From contig CAJQJL010000174.1 in assembly GCA_905478665.1 (NCBI GenBank), positions 1 through 43,064 on the forward strand: DNA of 43,064 nt. Direction: 5' to 3'. The notes under the pieces are model-generated. The model had not been told where the DNA came from and ran no database searches. It was given only the letters and a program-made list of their open reading frames with translations. Each line of letters starts with the position of its first letter. Position 1 is the stretch's first letter. This document shows, one piece after another, positions 1 to 5,643 of this stretch. The DNA is from an uncultured Flavobacteriales bacterium (lineage in GTDB: Bacteria > Bacteroidota > Bacteroidia > Flavobacteriales_D > Crocinitomicaceae). The position numbers and the translations under genes were made by a program.

Positions 1-2
1 TG

Positions 3-278
3 TCTATTAACATGACAGAAGAACATGGCGATGTGACCCGAATCATTGGTCAGGTTGTTACGGGAGTTGGATTTCTAGGTGCAGGAATTATCTTTAAAGA
101 AGGGCTGAACATTCACGGGCTTACAACTGCAGCGACAGTTTGGTGCAGTTCGGCTATTGGGTGTGTTGCCGCAGGAGGTTTCTATGCTGAAGCTGCCATT
201 GGAACAGCATTTATTCTGATTGTTAATCTGGTTTTAATGCCGCTTGACAGTTTGCTCTCTAAAAAACAAAGTGATTGA
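3..278 (+). CDS. MgtC/SapB-family inner-membrane protein, C-terminal part (5' end outside window)
   Basis: This is the last ~92 codons of a gene that begins left of the window; the frame is open to the edge, so the internal ATG at 12 is not taken as the start. The segment GQVVTGVGFLGAGIIFKEG followed by HGLTTAATVWCSSAIG is the hallmark of the MgtC/SapB membrane domain: a glycine-rich helix, then the conserved TTAAT-W segment, then two more hydrophobic helices. The protein ends soon after the membrane domain (SLLSKKQSD), so it lacks the cytoplasmic ACT-like tail of virulence MgtC. Family members sit in the inner membrane and are tied to magnesium limitation or ATP-synthase control in some bacteria; the role here is unknown. 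Family assignment is strong. Confidence 0.85.
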   Translation, partial: SINMTEEHGDVTRIIGQVVTGVGFLGAGIIFKEGLNIHGLTTAATVWCSSAIGCVAAGGFYAEAAIGTAFILIVNLVLMPLDSLLSKKQSD

Positions 279-309
279 TCGGAACGAAGTCATCTAATGT
301 CTAAATCGG

Positions 310-1011
310 CTACTGAATCTTCCCCGAATAATTGGTCAATTTCTCGTTTAACTTACGAATGGGTGAACGATAGCGCGATTTTAAGGTTCCGAAATATTTG
401 TAACCTACATAGTACGGAAAAGGATCTCTCAATTGTATAAACTTGCGATCGCGAATGACAAATGCACTTTTGTTGTTCTTTGATCCGCCGTAATATGTTT
501 TTCCTTCTGGATCTTTATCGTTGTTGGTACTTGGTGTTGAGCCTTTGTAATACGAGGTAGTGTCTTGCTCTATGTAACCAAACTCGCCAATGAAGTAATT
601 GTCTCCTGCGTACTTAATGGATGGATCTTCTACGCCATCTTTGTTGTAGAATGAAACTTCATCGAACTTCCCTTCCAAGACCTTGCGCGAATCGTCCATG
701 GCGAAGAAATAGACATCACAAAATTTAAAGTAGGTATTAAAGGCGTCTATGATCTGTGTATTCACCTTTAGCTGTTTCTCTTTGATTTTTGCAACTTCTT
801 TGGTGTTGTTGTACTTCTCAAAATACGCCACCTTTCGTTTTTGAAAATCAAGGCGCACGAGGAGGACACCTTCTTTTAAGGCAATGATGTTCTGTTCCGC
901 GGCGGCTTCGCGCTGATGTCTGTGATCTATTAATCCTGGAACAGTTGCTCTTTCTTGTGCAAAGGTGATAGCGGTGATAAATAGAAGGATAAAACTGGTG
1001 ATGTAACGCAT
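310..1011 (-). CDS. Secreted protein of unknown function
   Basis: The 233-residue product opens with a clear Sec signal peptide (MRYITSFILLFITAITFAQ, probable cleavage after AQ), so it is exported to the periplasm or outer membrane. After the signal there is a charged, probably helical region (about residues 30-90: EAAAEQNIIALKEGVLLVRL, then KRKVAYFEKYNNTKEVAKIKEK), followed by a Tyr/Asp/Gly-rich half with many aromatic residues. I recognise no catalytic motif and no T9SS sorting tail. It stands alone on the minus strand, convergent with the MgtC-like gene. Function not assigned. Confidence 0.75.
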   Translation of the reverse strand: MRYITSFILLFITAITFAQERATVPGLIDHRHQREAAAEQNIIALKEGVLLVRLDFQKRKVAYFEKYNNTKEVAKIKEKQLKVNTQIIDAFNTYFKFCDVYFFAMDDSRKVLEGKFDEVSFYNKDGVEDPSIKYAGDNYFIGEFGYIEQDTTSYYKGSTPSTNNDKDPEGKTYYGGSKNNKSAFVIRDRKFIQLRDPFPYYVGYKYFGTLKSRYRSPIRKLNEKLTNYSGKIQ

Positions 1012-1029
1012 GGGTTAAAGATAGGGAAA

Positions 1030-1112
1030 ATAGATGTTGGATGATGGATATTGGATGTTAGATGTCCACTTCGAGAGCCTCAGTGTACAGATGTTGGATG
1101 ATGGATATTGGA
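1030..1112. repeat. Two copies of a 24-bp direct repeat around a CTTCGAGAGCCTCAG element
   Basis: The sequence AGATGTTGGATGATGGATAT with its TGGA extension occurs at 1032-1055 and again at 1089-1112, a 57-bp period. Between the copies lies CACTTCGAGAGCCTCAGTGT, a member of the interspersed repeat family seen at several other intergenic sites. Nothing coding is supported here. Confidence 0.7.
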
Positions 1113-1367
1113 CGATATGGAATAGTCCTCCCCCTGTATCCCTTCGGTCTTCGGAAGCAGTGCTTCCTCTCCTCCAAAGGGGGAATTTAAAACCTTTGAG
1201 AAGATTTCTGTTCATTTTATATGAAAAAAGCTAACGATACTGCATTGCGGAACGGTTTCAATGAACCAAATGTCCTTCGAAGTGGGAAAGCACCAAACGC
1301 ATTCACCACCTTATCATTTAGGATCCAAGATCTATTCCCCCTTTGGAGGGGGACACAGGGGGAGGAC
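1111..1367. mobile_element. MITE-like element, copy A, with ~30-bp inverted ends
   Basis: This non-coding block matches the element at 3255-3482 almost base for base through its middle (about 1170-1365). The left end begins TCCTCCCCCTGT and closes with CTCCAAAGGGGGAA; the right end (about 1335-1366) is TTCCCCCTTTGGAGGGGG then ACAGGGGGAGGA, which is the reverse complement of the intact left end in copy B. Copy A has ~29 extra bases inside its left end (about 1139-1172). No transposase is encoded, so it would be non-autonomous if it is mobile. Together with 1012-1110 and 1368-1454 it fills the gap between two genes; those flanks hold only CTTCGAGAGCCTCAG-type repeats. Confidence 0.7.
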
Positions 1368-1379
1368 AATGTAGATGTT

Positions 1380-1446
1380 ACACTTCGAGAGCATTTCGAC
1401 ACCCTTCGAGAGCCTCAGGGTTCAGCTCAATGTAAGACCTCAGTGT
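1380..1446. repeat. Interspersed CTTCGAGAGCCTCAGGGTTCAG-type repeats
   Basis: Two adjacent members of the short repeat family are present: CACTTCGAGAGCATTTCGAC near 1381 and CCTTCGAGAGCCTCAGGGTT near 1401, then CAGCTCAATGTAAGACCTCA. The same string with the same CAGCTCAATGTAA tail recurs at about 3186-3230 on the other side of the LRR gene. Confidence 0.65.
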
Positions 1447-1454
1447 ACTATCTG

Positions 1455-3068
1455 CTAATCTCCATAATCATCCCACTGGAAGCTTCTTTGGATCAGGTGA
1501 TTGGAAACCCAAAATTCCCACAGTCGTTTTTCGACGGACGCGAGTTGTGTTCCCTCGAGGTTCATTGTACTTAAGAGCGTGCAGTCCATCATAGCTTCGG
1601 GGAGGGTTTTGATTGGGTTGTTCTCCAATCTTAAGTTTTGTAGGTTCACTAATTGCCCCATTTCATCTGGAATCACACTGATTTGATTCCCGCCCAAACT
1701 AAAGAATTCAAGCCTGAGGAGCGAATCTATTTCTGTAGGAATTGCTGAAAGTTTGTTCTTCTCAAAGTCGAGGTAGATCAGTCGCGTTAGTTTTCCAATC
1801 GCTGAAGGAATGACGGAAACCTGATTCTTTTCCATGTCGAGTTTGGTTAATTGGGTGAGTTTAAACACGCCTTCTGGTACTTCGGTAAACTGGTTGGAGT
1901 CCAACTCGAGCCAAAACAAATTGCTCAACTTCCCAATCGTTGAGGGTAAGGTAGTCAACTGGTTTTCTTCCAGTACAAGTGTTCGCAGCGCGCTCAATTC
2001 ACCTATTTCATCGGGCAAGCTTGTCAGTTGGTTTTTCCAAAGCGACAGCAATGTTAGGTTCTTCAGTTTCCCAATTGCGGCGGGAAGTGTTGTGAGCTGG
2101 TTGGTATCTAATCTCAACTCTTTTAAGTTTTCCATATTACCGATGGACGCGGGAATTGATTTCAGTTGATTGTTGTTGAGCGCCAATTCCTCCACCTTCA
2201 ATTTCCCAATCGATTTTGGTAAGTGTTCTAAGGCGTTGTTGTGAAGGGACAGATGTTCAAGCTTCACAAGGTTTCCAATTTTCTTCGGAAGGGTTTCCAG
2301 TTGATTGTTCGCTAACTCAAGTGTGGTGAGTTTGATCAGCTTGCCCATTGTTGACGGCAAGGTCTTGAGCTTGTTCATTGAGACGTCCATATCCCTCAGG
2401 TTGGTAAGGTTCCCTAGTTCGGATGGCAACTCAGTGAGTTCGTTAAACGCTAGGTTCAAATAGTTGAGCTTGGTGAGCTTTCCCAATTCGGCTGGCAAGT
2501 GTGTAAGCTTGTTGTTCTTTAACGAGAGCCTGTAAATTCCAGTAAGCTTGCCGAAGCCTGGAGGTAATGTGGTCAAGGCATTGTTGTATAGATCAATTCG
2601 CCTCAAACTCCTAAGATTTCCAATTTCATTGGGCAATGTCTCCAGTTGATTGTCGTGTAAGTCGAGGTCTTCGAGTTTGGTCAATTTACCAATAGATGAT
2701 GGTAGAGATGTTAATGCGTTCTGATCTAAATCGAGTTCTATGAGGTTTACCAAATTGCCAATTCCATCAGAGATTTTGGTAAGGTTGTTTTGATCGAGAT
2801 CGAGGCGGGTGAGTTTTGTCAATTGCCACAGTTCTTCGGGCAATTCACTCAGGCTGTTTCCTTCCAATTCCAAGGTTGTGAGGTTGATGAATTTCCCAAT
2901 CTCGGGAGAAAGGCTTGTGAGTCCGTCTTCTTCTAAATCGAGGATGTACACTTCTTCAGGGTTTGCTAACGCAGATGCCATGGATTTGTAGACGGCACCG
3001 GGTTGGGCGTATAGGGCTGTTGCGGTGCTAATAAGGAAGAACAACAGAAAGGTGGTGATTTGTTTCAT
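1455..3068 (-). CDS. Secreted leucine-rich-repeat protein (about 20 repeats)
   Basis: The start is taken as the ATG at 3068, giving MKQITTFLLFFLISTATALYAQ, a clean Sec signal peptide; a TTG 12 bases upstream is possible but adds nothing. From about residue 60 to the end the protein is a run of 23-residue leucine-rich repeats of the form LxxLxLxxNxLxxLPxxIGxLxx, for example LEDLDLHDNQLETLPNEIGN. I count about 20, the first and last degenerate. Such solenoids bind proteins; the export signal suggests a cell-envelope or extracellular ligand. There is no recognisable T9SS tail or membrane anchor; the protein ends in an aromatic segment (WVSNHLIQRSFQWDDYGD). The gene sits between two copies of a MITE-like element. 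Ligand unknown. Confidence 0.9.
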   Translation of the reverse strand: MKQITTFLLFFLISTATALYAQPGAVYKSMASALANPEEVYILDLEEDGLTSLSPEIGKFINLTTLELEGNSLSELPEELWQLTKLTRLDLDQNNLTKISDGIGNLVNLIELDLDQNALTSLPSSIGKLTKLEDLDLHDNQLETLPNEIGNLRSLRRIDLYNNALTTLPPGFGKLTGIYRLSLKNNKLTHLPAELGKLTKLNYLNLAFNELTELPSELGNLTNLRDMDVSMNKLKTLPSTMGKLIKLTTLELANNQLETLPKKIGNLVKLEHLSLHNNALEHLPKSIGKLKVEELALNNNQLKSIPASIGNMENLKELRLDTNQLTTLPAAIGKLKNLTLLSLWKNQLTSLPDEIGELSALRTLVLEENQLTTLPSTIGKLSNLFWLELDSNQFTEVPEGVFKLTQLTKLDMEKNQVSVIPSAIGKLTRLIYLDFEKNKLSAIPTEIDSLLRLEFFSLGGNQISVIPDEMGQLVNLQNLRLENNPIKTLPEAMMDCTLLSTMNLEGTQLASVEKRLWEFWVSNHLIQRSFQWDDYGD

Positions 3069-3126
3069 AGTTCCTAGCAAGTTAATGAAAGAATACTGAA
3101 TTTGGAATGTTGAGTGATGAATTTAG

Positions 3127-3240
3127 AAAACCCGAACCCTGAGGCTCTCGAAGGGAGAGGGTAAACCTAATACCTTTCGATGCCACCCTTCGAGAGCCTC
3201 AGGGTTCAGCTCAATGTAAAACCTCAGGGTTCAGATGTTG
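3127..3240. repeat. Cluster of CTTCGAGAGCCTCAGGGTTCAG repeats in both orientations
   Basis: Near 3130 the reverse orientation appears (CCCGAACCCTGAGGCTCTCG then AAGGG) and near 3186 the forward one (CCCTTCGAGAGCCTCAGGGT), followed by another CCTCAGGGTTCAGATGTTGG. The two orientations face each other and could form a long hairpin in RNA. No coding potential. Confidence 0.65.
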
Positions 3241-3254
3241 GATTTTAGAATTTA

Positions 3255-3482
3255 GACGATATGGAATAATCCTCCCCCTGTGATCCCCCTCCAAAGGGGG
3301 AACTTAAAACCTTTGAGAAGATTTCTGTTCATTTTATATGAAAAAAGCTAACGACGCTGTATTGCGGAACGGTTTCAATGAACCAAATGTCCTCCGAAGT
3401 GGGAAAGCACCAAACTCATTCACCACCTTATCATTTAGGATCCAAGATCTATTCCCCCTTCGGAGGGGGCTAGGGGGAGGAT
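3255..3482. mobile_element. MITE-like element, copy B, with ~30-bp terminal inverted repeats
   Basis: The left end at about 3270-3303 (TCCTCCCCCTGTGATCCCCC then TCCAAAGGGGGAA) is an inverted match to the right end at about 3452-3482 (TTCCCCCTTCGGAGGGGGCT then AGGGGGAGGA). About 150 bp lie between the ends and are nearly identical to copy A, including ATTGCGGAACGGTTTCAATG. No ORF of note. The stretch 3081-3595 has no gene; it holds this element, the flanking CTTCGAGAG repeats, a solo end and a terminator. Confidence 0.75.
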
Positions 3483-3513
3483 GATCCCATAATCATCTAA
3501 CCTTCCAACAATG

Positions 3514-3541
3514 TCCTCCCCCCGCCCCCTCCAAAGGGGGA
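3514..3541. repeat. Solo end of the MITE-like element
   Basis: TCCTCCCCCCGCCCCCTCCA followed by AAGGGGGA is a third copy of the element's left end, with no matching interior or right end nearby. It could be a remnant or a self-standing palindromic repeat. Confidence 0.55.
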
Positions 3542-3547
3542 GAAATC

Positions 3548-3577
3548 AAAAAAAGCCCTTTCATTGCTGAAAGGACT
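3548..3577 (-). terminator. Rho-independent terminator of the coiled-coil protein gene
   Basis: Read on the minus strand: AGTCCTTTCA, loop GCAA, TGAAAGGGCT, then a run of seven T. The 10-bp stem has one G-U pair. It lies ~20 bp after the stop of the gene at 3596-4315. Confidence 0.85.
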
Positions 3578-3595
3578 TCTTTGTGGAATGCCTGT

Positions 3596-4315
3596 TTAGT
3601 ACAGGCTTCCCCCATCATCTGGTTCGCCCGATTTGTCCCCGCTGGGGTTTTCGGGCTTTCTATGACGTGTAGCTGTGTTTACGACAACGCGTGCACTCAA
3701 GTAGAGTTCATAGAATTCAGGAGCTTCGGTGCGAATGACGCTTACCAAACCATCCAAGTGGTCATCGATAAGCTTGTCGATTTCTCTCACCAGTCGCGAA
3801 ATTCGATTGGTCACTGTGCGACGAGAGGCGATTGCTATACGCGGAGCATCAATTTCTGCGCGCAGCACTTCGTACCTTGTCGTTAACAGTTCTCGCTTCT
3901 CTTGCGTGATGCCGTAGTCTTCCAACTCAGCTGTGTACTTCTCAACTTCTTGAACAATTCCGCCGATTCGCACAATGGCACCGTTCAGGGTTGTTTGGGT
4001 AATATCTGATCTTCTGATATCTACCAGGTCTACCAACTGAACGTTTCCTGTTGCCACACCGAAGGAACGCAAAGCCGCCGCACATTGCATCACGCTTTCT
4101 GTTGCTGCTTCCAGCTGCGTTTCGCGCCTGTGTTTAACGCCTGTTGTAATGTGGGACTGAGACACTCCCAGTTCTCCTACTAGAGCTACCTTCTCACTGA
4201 AAACTGTAAAAGCTTCCTCGAATGCTGGTACTCCATTCCAGCTTTCTTCGTGAGCGTTACACACTTCGCGAACTCGGCGATACATGTGCAACTTGTTTCG
4301 TTCTGACTTTTTCAT
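3596..4315 (-). CDS. Conserved-looking helical/coiled-coil protein, function unknown
   Basis: The 239-residue product begins MKKSERNKLHMYRRVREVCN. It has no signal peptide or membrane segment and is predicted by eye to be almost entirely helical, with heptad-like stretches (about residues 115-205). The C-terminal part contains YLSARVVVNTATRH followed by a short Gly/Pro/Ser-rich acidic tail (NPSGDKSGEPDDGGSLY). The overall plan (MYR-V--VC start, YGIT centre, two IASRR/RLVREIDKL helices, SARVVV near the end) resembles a family of orphan proteins I believe occurs in several Bacteroidota genomes, but I cannot name it. It has its own terminator, and the DNA just upstream of it is the 21-bp repeat array. 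Function unknown; the neighbouring repeats hint at an accessory or selfish origin. Confidence 0.75.
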   Translation of the reverse strand: MKKSERNKLHMYRRVREVCNAHEESWNGVPAFEEAFTVFSEKVALVGELGVSQSHITTGVKHRRETQLEAATESVMQCAAALRSFGVATGNVQLVDLVDIRRSDITQTTLNGAIVRIGGIVQEVEKYTAELEDYGITQEKRELLTTRYEVLRAEIDAPRIAIASRRTVTNRISRLVREIDKLIDDHLDGLVSVIRTEAPEFYELYLSARVVVNTATRHRKPENPSGDKSGEPDDGGSLY

Positions 4316-4546
4316 AACGATTTGTTTTACGTGTCGACTACGTCTTGGATGCTGACGCTCAGCAAATGATCTCGCCGACGTTTGTTAATCATCTGTAACT
4401 CTGTGGATGAAAAACGCTCACTGAAAACGTGTTAAAGATTTGTTAATGTGCTATGCGTGCATATATTCTTTTGTAGGTGATCTATTCTGATCGTTAGTGT
4501 TTATAGGGTTTTTTAGCCATTGCGCCCTTCCCGTTTTTACTTCAAT

Positions 4547-4860
4547 AATTTAGCGTGAAGCATCGATAATATGACGTGAAGCAACGATAATATGGGTTGA
4601 AGCATGCGTAATATGGTTTACACCTTCCATAATATGGGCAACAGATTCTGTACTAAAGCTTGGAGCTTAGATCATAGATTTGGGAGGAACGATCGTTTGG
4701 CCTTACGGTCTTGGAATATGGTTTTTTGATGAGAGAATATGGTCTGTAGGGAATGGAATATGAGTAGACGCTTCTAAAATTTGGATTGAACCATTGGGAA
4801 TTTGGTTGGAAGAACGGGTTTGGACTGGAAGAGGAATAATATTCTTGAAATTATGAATCA
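4547..4860. repeat. Degenerate array of 21-bp units with core AATATGG
   Basis: The core AATATG(G) (or AATTTGG) recurs exactly every 21 bases: starts at 4547, 4568, 4589, 4610 and 4631, then, after a degenerate middle (AGCTTGG near 4657, GATTTGG near 4677), again at 4715, 4736, 4757, 4778 and 4799, with a faint continuation to ~4844. In the first block the rest of the unit is also shared (GTGAAGCATCGAT, GTGAAGCAACGAT, GTTGAAGCATGCGT). It is not a CRISPR (no spacers). The gap 4316-4946 holds this array and, next to the coiled-coil gene, a small hairpin (GCTGACGCTCAGC at 4351-4363); no other gene is seen. Confidence 0.75.
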
Positions 4861-4946
4861 TAAATGATGCGTGATGAATTAGGAATGACGGGTTGGAAAG
4901 AATGATTTTTGAAGGAGACCCCGTGATTGACGAACTGGACGTGAAC

Positions 4947-5255
4947 CTAGCCCGCGTGTGCTTGATTTAAGATCTCGCAGAGGTCATTGTAACAATATTC
5001 GGCGTAGGGACGCAGGGAATCTGCGGTGTACTCTACTTCTATGCCTTTGCATTCTGCCATGTAGGTGATGTAGACGCTGCCCCAGTCGAACTCTACGGTT
5101 CCTTCGGGCACTTGCATTAAATTGGCTACGATGTCTAAGAGTTGAAGGCAATGTCTTTCGGATGCTTCTAAGCCGAGTTGGTCCAGGCCTACGATGAGTT
5201 GGCTGTGTTTGAGGTCTTGTTGGATAAGGGAAATGATTAGTTCTTTGTTGGACAT
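4947..5255 (-). CDS. Small acidic protein of unknown function
   Basis: The 102-residue product (MSNKELIISLIQQDLKHSQL...) has no signal peptide and no membrane helix, and looks like an all-helical cytoplasmic protein with an acidic centre (VPEGTVEFDWGSVYITYMAE). It is divergent from the XRE-type regulator at 5400, and the 144-bp region between them carries a repeated candidate operator, so the two are probably co-regulated. Such pairing occurs in toxin-antitoxin modules and phage-like switches, but no toxin or antitoxin fold is recognisable. Confidence 0.65.
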   Translation of the reverse strand: MSNKELIISLIQQDLKHSQLIVGLDQLGLEASERHCLQLLDIVANLMQVPEGTVEFDWGSVYITYMAECKGIEVEYTADSLRPYAEYCYNDLCEILNQAHAG

Positions 5256-5269
5256 GATGCTAAAGTTTG

Positions 5270-5363
5270 GATTTTCTAAATTATAGTTCGTATTTCAGGA
5301 CTAAAGTAATTAGTTTCTGGAATAAATCAAAATTATAGTCCAGATTTTCTAAACTATCAGTCG
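5270..5363. promoter_or_regulatory. Divergent control region with 21-bp direct repeats (candidate XRE operators)
   Basis: GATTTTCTAAATTATAGTTC(G) at 5270-5290 and GATTTTCTAAACTATCAGTC(G) at 5343-5363 match at 18 of 21 positions and are 73 bp (about seven helical turns) apart. Between them lie GGACTAAAG (near 5298) and its near inverted copy TTATAGTCC (near 5333). They flank the divergent starts of the 102-residue protein and the XRE regulator. Operator function is inferred. Confidence 0.5.
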
Positions 5364-5399
5364 AGAAACCTAAATTTGAGTAACGATAATTGAAAATTC

Positions 5400-5615
5400 A
5401 TGACTGAATTAGGACAGTATTTATCTAAGAAGTCAGCGAGTAAAGCTGAGATTTCAAAAAAGACGGGAATAAGCAAATCACGGATGAGTGAATTGACTTT
5501 GAACGAGTCTACTCAATTAAGAGCAAGAGAACTTTATTTGATTGCTTTGGCGCTAGATGTAGATCCTTGTGAAATGATTAAGGAGATTTTTAAGGGGGTG
5601 AAGTTGGAAGGGTAA
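5400..5615 (+). CDS. XRE/Cro-type helix-turn-helix regulator
   Basis: The 71-residue protein consists almost only of a Cro/C1-type helix-turn-helix: SKAEISKKTGISKSRMSELT is the HTH, followed by the usual third and fourth helices (LRARELYLIALALDVDPCEM). Such small proteins bind DNA as dimers, often repressing their own promoter. It is divergent from the 102-residue gene and convergent with the ABC-type ATPase gene, whose stop is only ~30 bp away. It may regulate the divergent gene through the repeats at 5270-5363; a role for the ABC-3C system next door is possible but the geometry does not require it. Confidence 0.85.
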   Translation: MTELGQYLSKKSASKAEISKKTGISKSRMSELTLNESTQLRARELYLIALALDVDPCEMIKEIFKGVKLEG

Positions 5616-5643
5616 CTGGAAAGATCTTCCTACCACTATAGTT

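Noticed and set aside
1015-1574. Several 60-117-codon frames on both strands in the repeat-rich gap
   Set aside because: They are made of the MITE-like element and CTTCGAGAG repeats; no start signals, no domain, and the copy-B version of the same DNA breaks the frames.
1834-2991. Plus-strand reading frames opposite the LRR gene
   Set aside because: They follow the repeat period of the LRR gene in the opposite strand and show no independent protein features.
1111-3482. Composite transposon carrying the LRR gene
   Set aside because: No transposase or resolvase is encoded between or beside the two elements; passive recombination is enough to explain the layout.
4547-4860. CRISPR array
   Set aside because: The period is 21 bp with only 6-8 conserved bases and no unique spacers; no cas genes are present.
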